DNA of 64,000 bases from Nitrosomonas communis (GTDB lineage Bacteria > Pseudomonadota > Gammaproteobacteria > Burkholderiales > Nitrosomonadaceae): the NCBI RefSeq assembly GCF_024102715.1, contig NZ_JAGFJM010000081.1, positions 1 to 64,000 of the forward strand, written 5' to 3'. The position numbers and the translations under genes were made by a program. Below, piece after piece: positions 21,332-29,645 of this stretch. Within the stretch, counting starts at the first letter, position 1; each line of letters begins with the position of its first letter. The notes below the pieces were generated by a model. It made no database searches. It saw nothing but the letters and a program-made list of their open reading frames with translations, and was not told the origin of the DNA.

Positions 21332-22096
21332 GTGGTAAAAATTCTTGCGATCGCCAATCAAAAAGGAGGTGTCGGTAAAACGACCACAGGAATCAATCTG
21401 GCAGCAAGCCTGGTTGAAGCCGGTAAACGCGTGCTTTTAGTGGATCTGGATCCGCAAGGAAATACCACCATGGGCAGCGGTGTCGATAAACGTCACTTGC
21501 AGCATACGATTTATCATGTTTTACTGGGTGAACGGCCTATTGCTGATGTTCGTGTTGCTGTCAGCCCCGGCAAATATGATTTGGTTCCGGCTAATCAGGA
21601 TCTGGCTGGCGCCGAGGTGGAAATGGTTCATCTGGCGCAAAGGGAGACGCGCCTTAAAGCAGCTCTGCTCACCTTGAAGGAAGAATATGATTTTATCTTC
21701 ATGGATTGCCCGCCAGCGCTCAATTTACTGACATTGAATGGCCTGTGTGCAGCGCAGGCGGTAATGATTCCAATGCAGTGCGAATACTTCGCGCTGGAGG
21801 GATTGAGCGATCTGGTCAATACCATCAAAAGAGTGCGAGTCAATTTTAATCCTACCCTTAAAATTGAAGGCTTGCTACGCACCATGTTCGATCCGCGCAA
21901 TGTTTTAGCAAAACAGGTTTCTGATCAACTACAGCAGCACTTTGGCAGTAAGGTTTACCGAACGGTGATTCCGCGCAACATCCGGTTGGCTGAGGCGCCT
22001 GGATTTGGCGCGCCCGCTTTATTCCATGATAGATTATCGAAAGGAGCACAGGCCTATCTTGCGCTTGCCCAAGAGGTCATGAGCAGTACAGCGTAG
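21332..22096 (+). CDS. parA: Chromosome-partitioning ATPase ParA (Soj)
   Basis: This deviant Walker-A ATPase binds DNA non-specifically and moves ParB-parS complexes. It has 254 residues. The motif KGGVGKTT lies at residues 11-18, and VDLDPQGN and DCPPAL follow. The GTG start at 21332 is supported by AAGGAG about 8 bases upstream. It is followed by parB after 51 bases. Confidence 0.96.
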   Translation: MVKILAIANQKGGVGKTTTGINLAASLVEAGKRVLLVDLDPQGNTTMGSGVDKRHLQHTIYHVLLGERPIADVRVAVSPGKYDLVPANQDLAGAEVEMVHLAQRETRLKAALLTLKEEYDFIFMDCPPALNLLTLNGLCAAQAVMIPMQCEYFALEGLSDLVNTIKRVRVNFNPTLKIEGLLRTMFDPRNVLAKQVSDQLQQHFGSKVYRTVIPRNIRLAEAPGFGAPALFHDRLSKGAQAYLALAQEVMSSTA

Positions 22097-22147
22097 TACG
22101 TTAGCTTTTTCGCAAAAATTAAAAAAACGACGGATGATTAAGAGCAC

Positions 22148-22987
22148 ATGGCGAAGTTAAAAGGTCTGGGAAGAGGGCTTGATGCATTATTATCAAGCAC
22201 TCATGATGATTATGTATTAACAGAATCCTTGCAGCACCTGGAAATTAATTTGCTGCAACCAGGTAAATATCAACCACGCACCAGCATGGATCAAGCGTCT
22301 CTGCTGGAGTTGTCCGAATCGATCAAGGCGCAAGGCGTGATGCAGCCCGTGCTAGTGCGCCCGCTGGCGGCCGAACGCTATGAAATCATCGCAGGCGAGC
22401 GGCGCTGGCGAGCGGCGCAGTTAGCAGGGTTGACGCAAGTACCCGCCATCATTCGGGAGGTGCCGGATGAGTCGGCGTTGGCCATGTCACTCATTGAAAA
22501 TATCCAGCGCGAAAATCTGAATCCATTGGAAACAGCCATGGGCATTCAGCGGCTCATCAGAGAGTTTGGCATGACACATCAAACGGCAGGCGAGGCGCTA
22601 GGCAGCTCACGCAGCGCCATTTCCAATTTGCTGCGCTTGCTTAATCTGGCTGCACCGGTGCAAGAGTTGATGATGCAGGGAAAAATTGATATGGGTCATG
22701 GGCGTGCGCTGCTCGTTCTACCTGCAGTGAAACAGATTGAAGTGGCCAATTTAATCGCACATAAGCAGTTGTCAGTGCGCGAAACCGAAAAGCTGATCAA
22801 ACGCCTCGAGCAAGAGCCAGTGAAAAGGCAACCTAAGCAGGATCGTGATTTGCTGCGCCTGCAGGAAGATATCTCCTCCAAACTGGGCGCCAATGTCGTG
22901 ATTAAGCCTGGAAAAAGCGGCGCAGGCAATGTGATTATTCACTACACCAGTCTGGAGCAGCTCGATGGCATTCTCTCGAAATTCTAG
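22148..22987 (+). CDS. parB: Chromosome-partitioning protein ParB (Spo0J)
   Basis: This CTPase and DNA-binding clamp loads at parS. It has 279 residues. The ParB/Srx CTP-binding domain includes GERRWRAAQLA and NIQRENLNPLE. A central helix-turn-helix (MTHQTAGEALGSSRSAISN) and a C-terminal dimerisation domain follow. The N-terminal GLGRGLDALLSS is the ParA-interacting segment. The cognate parS lies at 18,647-18,662. Confidence 0.96.
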   Translation: MAKLKGLGRGLDALLSSTHDDYVLTESLQHLEINLLQPGKYQPRTSMDQASLLELSESIKAQGVMQPVLVRPLAAERYEIIAGERRWRAAQLAGLTQVPAIIREVPDESALAMSLIENIQRENLNPLETAMGIQRLIREFGMTHQTAGEALGSSRSAISNLLRLLNLAAPVQELMMQGKIDMGHGRALLVLPAVKQIEVANLIAHKQLSVRETEKLIKRLEQEPVKRQPKQDRDLLRLQEDISSKLGANVVIKPGKSGAGNVIIHYTSLEQLDGILSKF

Positions 22988-23044
22988 CAGATAGCTGGAT
23001 TTCCTCGCGCAAAGTAAATGATTAAACGCATCTGGAGGCTATAG

Positions 23045-24013
23045 GTGAATACGCATACTCTGATCTACCCTGACGTTGCCGCCATTGTCGGCGCGCTTGT
23101 CGCAGACGCGGCCTCGCTAGGCTTACACTGGCTTTACGATCCGGCGCGCATTGCAGCAATCGAGAAAAATGGCGAGCTGGTATTCCGCCAACCGAATGCT
23201 GCCGATTACGCCGGGACAAGCGGCTTCTTTGCACATGGCCGCAAGCAGGCGGGAGAATCGAGCGGTTATGGCGAAGTGTGCCTGTTAATGCTCAAGCATC
23301 TGGCCAAACACGGTGAATTCAAGCGAGCCACTTATCAGCTCGAATACCGTGCTCATTTTGGGCCGGGCGGTGACTATGCCGGTTATATCGACTCACCTAC
23401 CCGCCAGACCCTGCGTGTGTTATTGCCGCTGGATATCAATAGCTTCCCGCAAATATCCGGTGCGGATGACGATCAAATGCCTGCGCTCGCCACCATTCCC
23501 GTGCTGGCGGCAACTTACCATGGTACGCACGAAGCGCTCATGCAGCGTGTCGAAGAAGTGGTGCGCATTACCAATAATAATGATCTCGCTGTTGCCGCAG
23601 CGCGTTGCGCAGCGACTGCACTGCAAGGCGTATTGAGTGGCAAACAGATGACACAGGCTTTAACCGATGCCTTGGCCATCGCAGGAGATGTGCTAAAGCC
23701 AGTGTTGGAACAAGCGCTTACCATGGATACGCTGGATAGTGTATCGGCTGCTGCGCGCTTTGGTGCGGCTTGTCATGTTGCAGAAGGATTACCCATCGTG
23801 TTTCATATCGCCAGGCATGCGCCGGATTATACCACTGCGATTAAAGCCAATATTCGCGCAGGTGGAGATAGCTGTGGCCGCGCCATCATGCTTGGCGCAT
23901 TGGCCGCTGCATATCAAGCCAAGCAGCAAAATCTGGCCGGCTCCATACCGTTATCCTGGCTGGCGCGCTATAGCAAATTGGCGATGATGGCTGAAGCTTG
24001 TGAGGGGATTTGA
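23045..24013 (+). CDS. ADP-ribosylglycohydrolase family protein
   Basis: This 322-residue protein of the ADP-ribosylglycohydrolase (DraG-like) superfamily has the N-terminal A-I-V-G-A-L-V-A-D-A-A-S-L-G-L-H-W pattern that places acidic magnesium ligands, and a C-terminal G-G-D-S-C-G-R-A segment equivalent to the G-G-D-(T/S)-D metal motif. In the latter the second Asp is replaced by Cys, so canonical ADP-ribose hydrolysis is uncertain. It stands between parB and the CRISPR array. The true substrate is unknown. Confidence 0.8.
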   Translation: MNTHTLIYPDVAAIVGALVADAASLGLHWLYDPARIAAIEKNGELVFRQPNAADYAGTSGFFAHGRKQAGESSGYGEVCLLMLKHLAKHGEFKRATYQLEYRAHFGPGGDYAGYIDSPTRQTLRVLLPLDINSFPQISGADDDQMPALATIPVLAATYHGTHEALMQRVEEVVRITNNNDLAVAAARCAATALQGVLSGKQMTQALTDALAIAGDVLKPVLEQALTMDTLDSVSAAARFGAACHVAEGLPIVFHIARHAPDYTTAIKANIRAGGDSCGRAIMLGALAAAYQAKQQNLAGSIPLSWLARYSKLAMMAEACEGI

Positions 24014-24087
24014 TGGACAATTGTGGTATGAGATTAAAAATCTTATAGGGCGATTTACTTTCATGCTATGTTGCTTCAGTGAATTCA

Positions 24088-24324
24088 GTTGTAGTCCCTC
24101 TCTCACCCCGGATGAACTACAATCTTCTGTGTTACCGTCAGCCATTCCTGCGCGTTGTAGCTCCCTCTCTCACCCCGGATGAACTACAATCAAGGGCGCT
24201 GAGGTTGTATTGAGCGAGATGTTGTAGCTCCCTCTCTCACCCCGGATGAACTACAATTTCGAGCGCTCCGAACCAGACCATCAACAAGTTGTAGCTCCCT
24301 CTCTCACCCCGGATGAACTACAAT
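24088..24324 (+). CRISPR. Type II-C CRISPR array, 4 repeats and 3 spacers
   Basis: Repeats lie at 24088-24123, 24154-24190, 24221-24257 and 24288-24324, separated by three spacers of exactly 30 bases. Three repeats are identical 37-mers that begin GTTGTAGCTCCC and end GAACTACAAT. The first is 36 bases because one C is missing after GTTGTAG. The start and end closely resemble the Neisseria type II-C repeat. Complementarity to the tracrRNA anti-repeat at 29,007-29,043 shows that crRNAs are read on the plus strand. No spacer visibly matches other parts of this window. The final TACAAT of each repeat could serve as a -10 box, as described for Neisseria. Confidence 0.97.
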
Positions 24325-24340
24325 AGACCTCACGGAAACA

Positions 24341-24370
24341 CCCGCCCTGCTTATAGCAGGCGGGGTTTTT
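24341..24370 (+). terminator. Rho-independent terminator after the CRISPR array
   Basis: A G+C-rich hairpin has arms CCCGCCCTGC and GCAGGCGGGG with loop TTATA and one bulge, followed by TTTTT. It lies 16 bases after the last repeat on the plus strand and would end array transcription before it runs into the convergent cas2 gene. Confidence 0.85.
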
Positions 24371-24387
24371 GCGCAGGAAAAAAATGA

Positions 24388-24720
24388 CTAGAATAGCAAC
24401 ATTTGCTGAGGACTAACCTTTTTTTCTTGAAAAAGAGGCATGCCAACGAGTAATTTCATGCTTGCAAATTGCTTTTCAGTGACGCTCAAACAGCGTACCG
24501 ATCCATCCGGTGGCAGATTATCGATTAGCCGCTTCATGTGTTTTTCTAGCGCGTCGTTGCCATTCAGTATGCGGCCATACACCGAGAACTGGATCATGTC
24601 ATAGCCATCATTGATCAGAAAGCGGCGAAATATGGTGTAAGCCCGGCGATCAGCTTTGGTTGCTACAGGTAGATCAAAGAAAACAAGCAGGCGCATATAT
24701 CTCCGGGTCTCCTTACTCAC
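24388..24720 (-). CDS. cas2: CRISPR-associated endonuclease Cas2
   Basis: This is the structural dimer of the Cas1-Cas2 spacer integrase. It has 110 residues and the type II subtype N-terminus YMRLLVFFDLPVATKADRR, followed by the ferredoxin-like fold. The conserved Asp is in FFDLP. It starts at GTG 24720, four bases after the cas1 stop, as the last gene of the leftward cas9-cas1-cas2 operon. It faces the array, which is read in the opposite direction. Confidence 0.95.
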   Translation of the reverse strand: MSKETRRYMRLLVFFDLPVATKADRRAYTIFRRFLINDGYDMIQFSVYGRILNGNDALEKHMKRLIDNLPPDGSVRCLSVTEKQFASMKLLVGMPLFQEKKVSPQQMLLF

Positions 24721-24724
24721 AGCT

Positions 24725-25630
24725 TTAATACTCCAGTTGATGTGGCTCCAATCCGATCAAGCTGGGCAATTCAAGGAACGTTTTATCATTTCCTTCATAG
24801 AGACGTGCAAGGCTCTCGACAGTGTGTTCAATGGCTGAAAGCACAGACATTTTTCCCCGAGGCATTGAAACATCAACGTTAAGCAGATTGATCAGTGCTG
24901 CTTTGATTTCTGGATGCAACATCTCATCTGCCGGAATGACAAGATTGGTCACGAATAAATCAACAATCGGACGAAAAGGTTCAATGATGTCATCAGCCAG
25001 GTTAAAAGCATTTTGTTCGCTAGCATGAAACAAGCCCAAGGAAGGGAGGAATCCATGCGCGACCAAGGCGCGGGCAATCGTACCGCGCATGACGGCATAA
25101 CCGTAATCGAGCGCAGCATTAATAAAACGGGTCTGATTACGGCGAAAATCCTTGCCAAAAAGCTGCACAAAATAAAAAGCGGCTGCTAGTCCTTCTAGAT
25201 TGTTACTATCTCCAGAGCGCACACGCCGCTCATAAGATTCCAGTCGGCTGGCACCGTTACGGTTTGTGAGACGCAGGCAGACAGCCTGATTGGCGATTTT
25301 TCTACGCACAATCGTAGCCCAGGCTTGCTTGGCAACAGGGCGCGGCAAATCCAACTGCAGGCGCAACCAGCGTGTCGCACGTGAGTGCGGTAGAAAGGGT
25401 AGAAATACCCCACTGGGATGATGCGTCGAGCCTGTGGCAAATAAACTGATGCCATATTCGCCGCAGGCTGAGAGCACTGGATGAGTGAGTGTGATTTCGC
25501 GATGGTTTAGCACGATCACTGCGATATCTTCAAAAGGGACGAAAGCCGTTTGTTCCTGATCGATCGCAAGTGAATAATGTTCTTTCCGTAACCGTGCAGG
25601 CTTTGAGATCATAATACTACGCCAAGCCAC
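24725..25630 (-). CDS. cas1: CRISPR-associated integrase Cas1 (type II)
   Basis: This metal-dependent integrase catalyses new spacer insertion. It has 301 residues from GTG 25630, giving the expected (V/M)-A-W-R-S-I-M-I-S start of type II Cas1. GGAG stands 8 bases upstream, and the first 14 bases overlap the cas9 end. The catalytic-domain signature ALDYGYAVMRGTIARAL followed by LFHASEQNAFNLADDIIEPFRP is intact. A longer reading frame extends into cas9 but has no conservation. Confidence 0.95.
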   Translation of the reverse strand: MAWRSIMISKPARLRKEHYSLAIDQEQTAFVPFEDIAVIVLNHREITLTHPVLSACGEYGISLFATGSTHHPSGVFLPFLPHSRATRWLRLQLDLPRPVAKQAWATIVRRKIANQAVCLRLTNRNGASRLESYERRVRSGDSNNLEGLAAAFYFVQLFGKDFRRNQTRFINAALDYGYAVMRGTIARALVAHGFLPSLGLFHASEQNAFNLADDIIEPFRPIVDLFVTNLVIPADEMLHPEIKAALINLLNVDVSMPRGKMSVLSAIEHTVESLARLYEGNDKTFLELPSLIGLEPHQLEY

Positions 25631-28600
25631 GTCGTTTCTCCGCAGGAGCAGGATAAACATGACCCAGAACATCCACGTGGAATTTTTCGATGGATAGTGC
25701 AGTTTTGGCACCAATACCGCGAATCAACCCATCTTTACCAACTTGCCGGTTACGATCATGTGTCCATAGGTGGATAGCGCCAGTCGAACGATCGCATCCC
25801 GTATAATATCCCAATGGCGATTCTTTTTTTAACTTTACTCTTATTAAATCATTCGGATACAGCGAGAAGCAGAATGTAAAACTATCGTCGAGCAATGTCC
25901 ATTCACTCTCATCTTTATATGCCACGATTGCTCGGTTTGGAAGTTCCTTGGCGACTTTGTGATGGACATAAACTGGCACAAGATGAAATTTACCTGCTTT
26001 GGTGAAGATGTCCACGCGCAACATGGTGTCATTCTTGGCAATACCTCCTCGTACCGGAATGCCAGTTAATTTGTCGACAATTTTGACGCTACGCACAGTG
26101 GGACCATCCAGATTGCCATTTCGCCCAGGCTTGCGCAGCGGATTATCGAACGGAAAGGCTTTTTCTCCCTTACCACCGTGCTGTTCAAGTCGTGTGCGTA
26201 TGGCGGTGTAGAGCTTCTCGTTACGATGTGGATCGATCAATTTGTCCATATCTTTCAATGTTAAGCTGCTCAAAGGTACTTTCTGGATTACATTACCTTC
26301 TGTTTGTAATCGACTGGGCTGACTATAAATAGTATCTTTGTGTGCGGCGCCGCCATTTCGCCGTTGCGGGGCACGTGAAACAAACAGAGGTTGTAATTCA
26401 CAGAGCGTTTCTGGTGAATAAGTGCCAAATTTTTCCACTTCCCTTCGCAGCAGAGCCGGATCGTCTACGTTCAGGCGCAGTTTTAATTCATCACGGAAAT
26501 GCGGCCAAGGATTCGGGAAATGTGTTTCTAATTTTTGCAGTATGGCAGGATTAATTACTTCGCCAGTTTCCACATCGACGAAGCCTGAGCGCACTTGTTC
26601 AAGTTCACGGTTGCGCGAGTAGTCGGACAATCGCTTGACCATGCTATGTCTGCATGCCGCCACGACTGCCGCATCAAGCGCGTGATGACGATCACTTTCT
26701 TCCCGTGATTTAACGAGTCCCCAGCGTGCACGCAGAAATGCAGTCAATTGGCCGCTTACTACGACACAGCGTTTTGCTTCACTGTCTGTATGCAGTTGCA
26801 AATAACGCTCAATATAATTCTTGAAAAAACGGCAGATATAGCGTGTGTCATTCAAATTACGTTCCCTGAAATCTGCTGCATTCTTCTCATTGAAATCTTT
26901 CTTGAGCAACCGGTTACGCTTGGCTTGGCGATAAGTCTTGTTCGAATTGACAAATATTTCAAATTGCCGCCAGCGTTCACTGTGAGAGGCGCCATTCAGA
27001 TACTCATAAGCGGTCATGTTGCCTTTATTACGGTTTTCACGTGACAATACCAATACCCGATTGTTTTTGCTGTCATCGAAGCTACGCGAGTAGGGCAAAG
27101 CATGATCGATCTCGCTGTAGCCCTGCTCAAACAGAACACGATGAATGTCCAGTGGCTCCAGCGAATAGGCGCATTTGCCCTGTTGTTCGCGATAAAGCTG
27201 GTATTTCTCGAATTCTTTGCCTTTAGGTATGCCAACAAGATTGAATTCTTCAGCAAACCGGGCTTTGTCTTTCTCATTCCGTTCACGAAATTCACCTTGC
27301 GCTTTTTCAATCTTTTTTCGCTCGCTGAAAGGTTTCGATAAATCGCGCGCCATTTCGATATGCACGGAATGTGGCGACCCATATTTGCGAATGAGCGCAT
27401 TAACGACCTTCCGTGCCTGGTTCAACGCACGCAATACCACCGGATTACGAGGAATATCCATATCCTTATTGAATATCATACCGCCATCCTTGTCTCTGCC
27501 GGCATAAAGCGGTGGTAAGTATGAGTACTTACCTTCACTTGTATCAGGTAATTGGCTATGGTGATAGCCTGCTGCTTCACAGGCCTGATCATAGCGCAGG
27601 CCTTCCTCCATGAAGGGCACGATCTTATATAATGCCTTGAGTGATAATGCGTGAAACGCTTTGAAGCTGATTTCGCGCAGTGCTTCAATCATTTTGGCTT
27701 TATGGGGAAGCTCAAGCTTTTGCAGTTCGCTAATCGTTTCTTGATCTTCCTTGTACACGCTGAGAACATGAGCAATTTGATCGAGTAGCGTCGGCTGCCC
27801 ATCCAAAGCCGCGACTGAAATTTGTCGCCATTCCGCTTCCAAGCCTTTTTCTTTCAGCTTTTTCTGTAGTGCCTGCCAACCGGGTAGTTTGATCAGTTTT
27901 TCATCTTCCGGATTTTTTACTTTTTCTTCATTTTTCTGTTGTTCACTCGGATAAGCAAAACCTAAAAAACGAAATGAATCGGTCAAACCATTTTTTACCA
28001 GTGCATTGCGTAATTGCTTGTAGGTGAAGTCGCTGGATTGCTGGTAAGGCAAGGGTAGAACAGCAATTCGTTCATCTGAATTCAACGGGCGGGTAATACC
28101 ATCTACCACGATCCGTAAATTGTTCAATCGAGTCAGCCAGACATGACGTTCAGCGGTAAAGCTTGCTTTGGGTGCTCGGTATTCTTCTCTCTCAAATGTG
28201 CAGTGCCCCAGCATTTTTAATAAAGTATCTCCAGCTAGCGCAGGTTTTTGTTGCCAGAATAGCCCACTCTTTTTGTCGCTATTGCCCAATATTTTATTTT
28301 CAAGCTCTGTATTTGCATAAAGATTACCCATCTTGCATTGATATTCAAAGAGCATTTTTAATTCTTCAGCGAGCAGGGAACGTGATAATGCCTTGCTGTA
28401 GTCGCCCTGCTTGTTACGCTGGGCTTCAGGAAACTCTGCCAGTACCATTTCGGCAGATGTGCGATAGCCTTTTTCCTGCATCAATTGCTTCGTTTTCGTG
28501 AGACCTTGCTTGACTTTTCCTCCTTCACCGTTGCTGTCATTTTCTGCTGCCTTTTCCTCTGCACGACTAATCCAGTGAAAACCTCGATGCTTGCAGAGAT

Positions 28601-28982
28601 GGTAGATGACTCGGGCCCATTCTTCCTTATCAAGTAATCGACTCAATCCTTCGACACGAAGCTGCCAGAGTGATTGGGGAAATGGTTGTTGATTCTTGAA
28701 TAATTTGGTATCAGAAATTAATCCCTCCTGCCTCAGTAATCTTGCCAGCTTCGTTAGCCGCCATGCACGGCGCTGCAAACGGCGACGCATCAAACGCGCA
28801 TCTCGTCGTGCTTTATTGAGCGATTCGCCCTCCTTGGCTGTTTCTGCTTTATCGAATGCGCGCACACCCAAATCAACGATTCGATCGGGTGCCAATACTG
28901 CCCAACCCACTGAGGCCATACCGATATCCAGTCCGAAAGTAAGCGGTATGGAATTATTCTTATCGCGATGCTTGTCTGACAT
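25617..28982 (-). CDS. cas9: Type II-C CRISPR effector nuclease Cas9
   Basis: This is the RNA-guided double-strand DNA nuclease, with 1121 residues and a compact II-C build. Catalytic residues are placed as follows: RuvC-I Asp19 in FGLDIGMASVGWAV, RuvC-II Glu543 in HIEMARDLS, HNH His627 in EIDHALPYSRSF, and RuvC-III Asp770 in DRHHALDAAVVAA. The arginine-rich bridge helix follows RuvC-I (RRDARLMRRRLQRRAWRLTK). I chose ATG 28982 because AGGGAGA lies about 8 bases upstream. A longer start at 29018 would run into the tracrRNA anti-repeat. The nuclease looks intact and should be active with the adjacent tracrRNA. The PAM cannot be read from the sequence. Confidence 0.97.
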   Translation of the reverse strand: MSDKHRDKNNSIPLTFGLDIGMASVGWAVLAPDRIVDLGVRAFDKAETAKEGESLNKARRDARLMRRRLQRRAWRLTKLARLLRQEGLISDTKLFKNQQPFPQSLWQLRVEGLSRLLDKEEWARVIYHLCKHRGFHWISRAEEKAAENDSNGEGGKVKQGLTKTKQLMQEKGYRTSAEMVLAEFPEAQRNKQGDYSKALSRSLLAEELKMLFEYQCKMGNLYANTELENKILGNSDKKSGLFWQQKPALAGDTLLKMLGHCTFEREEYRAPKASFTAERHVWLTRLNNLRIVVDGITRPLNSDERIAVLPLPYQQSSDFTYKQLRNALVKNGLTDSFRFLGFAYPSEQQKNEEKVKNPEDEKLIKLPGWQALQKKLKEKGLEAEWRQISVAALDGQPTLLDQIAHVLSVYKEDQETISELQKLELPHKAKMIEALREISFKAFHALSLKALYKIVPFMEEGLRYDQACEAAGYHHSQLPDTSEGKYSYLPPLYAGRDKDGGMIFNKDMDIPRNPVVLRALNQARKVVNALIRKYGSPHSVHIEMARDLSKPFSERKKIEKAQGEFRERNEKDKARFAEEFNLVGIPKGKEFEKYQLYREQQGKCAYSLEPLDIHRVLFEQGYSEIDHALPYSRSFDDSKNNRVLVLSRENRNKGNMTAYEYLNGASHSERWRQFEIFVNSNKTYRQAKRNRLLKKDFNEKNAADFRERNLNDTRYICRFFKNYIERYLQLHTDSEAKRCVVVSGQLTAFLRARWGLVKSREESDRHHALDAAVVAACRHSMVKRLSDYSRNRELEQVRSGFVDVETGEVINPAILQKLETHFPNPWPHFRDELKLRLNVDDPALLRREVEKFGTYSPETLCELQPLFVSRAPQRRNGGAAHKDTIYSQPSRLQTEGNVIQKVPLSSLTLKDMDKLIDPHRNEKLYTAIRTRLEQHGGKGEKAFPFDNPLRKPGRNGNLDGPTVRSVKIVDKLTGIPVRGGIAKNDTMLRVDIFTKAGKFHLVPVYVHHKVAKELPNRAIVAYKDESEWTLLDDSFTFCFSLYPNDLIRVKLKKESPLGYYTGCDRSTGAIHLWTHDRNRQVGKDGLIRGIGAKTALSIEKFHVDVLGHVYPAPAEKRRGLA

Positions 28983-29002
28983 ATCGTTCTCCCTGATAAT
29001 AT
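28972..29002 (+). promoter_or_regulatory. Predicted tracrRNA promoter
   Basis: An extended -10 box (TG, one base, TAATAT; 28994-29002) and a weak -35 (TTGTCT; 28972-28977) stand 19 bases apart. Transcription would start near 29,009, at the beginning of the anti-repeat. The promoter overlaps the cas9 ribosome-binding site and start codon on the opposite strand. Confidence 0.5.
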
Positions 29003-29006
29003 AGCG

Positions 29007-29104
29007 GTTGTAGCTCATCCGGGGTGAGAGCCGTTGCTACAATAAGCTGAATCAAAAGATTCGAGTCGTACCCGCCCGGTGGCGAAATCCACCGGGCTTT
29101 ATCA
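29007..29104 (+). ncRNA. tracrRNA of the type II-C system
   Basis: The first 37 bases are an anti-repeat. TTGTAG, then TCATCCGGGGTGAGAG, then GCTACAA are the reverse complement of the CRISPR repeat, with a mismatched internal bulge as expected for the crRNA:tracrRNA duplex. The segment CCGTTGCTACAATAAG is almost identical to the Neisseria meningitidis tracrRNA as I recall it. A small hairpin (GAATC/GATTC) follows, then the terminator at 29,074-29,100. It is read away from cas9 on the plus strand. Confidence 0.93.
29074..29100 (+). terminator. tracrRNA terminator hairpin
   Basis: A perfect 9-bp stem, GCCCGGTGG with CCACCGGGC, encloses loop CGAAAT and is followed by TTTAT. It forms both the 3' hairpin of the tracrRNA and its Rho-independent terminator. 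Confidence 0.88.
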
Positions 29105-29645
29105 TTTATATGACATTAACGTAAATGATATCGATTGTCCAAATCTTTACAATTAGTAGCTGCCAGAATTTATTTACATTTTGATTGCTACATCCTGTCT
29201 GAATAGTCCATATTCATATCTGCGTGATTTTGAAGCAACAAGGTGATTCAAATAATGCTCTCTAATAATTATTCTGAGTAATTCAAGCCAAGTTAATAGT
29301 GAGTTCAGGTATACAAATCGCTGTCGCTAGACGAGGCTCGCAAAGGAATAGTCTAGGATAGAATTTGGGTATATTCATTGTGTTCGCAGACTATCATTTC
29401 CCTTCAAACTCAAATCTAACGCCAGCCAGTGATATAATTGCACCCGAATCGAACAACACTACAGCCTGATTACTCGGAAATACCAGCTTGAAACGCACAA
29501 AAATCGACAGAAACAATCACAGTCATTTACCCGCTTCACGTACAACATGGCATGCTTCACAAGAAAAAATCTGGGCATGCTTGACTTCCACTTGCTGCTT
29601 CAGCATCCCTGACATACCGGTTTATTTTTATTTATTGGAGGAAAA
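29105..29645. other. Gene-free intergenic stretch
   Basis: No coding frame or RNA gene is convincing here. The cas9 operon promoter (leftward) and the mcl-mtkAB promoter (rightward) should lie within it. A clear GGAGG ribosome-binding site for mcl is at the right edge. I see no repeats or inserted element. Confidence 0.4.

Noticed and set aside
25631..25714. A longer N-terminus for Cas1
   Set aside because: The extra residues lie inside the cas9 frame and are not Cas1-like; GTG 25630 has a good ribosome-binding site and gives the family start.
26345..26385. A parS-like CACGTGAAACA inside cas9, and a similar CACGTGA near 27,040
   Set aside because: Both match only half of the palindrome and lie in coding sequence; only 18,647-18,662 is full.
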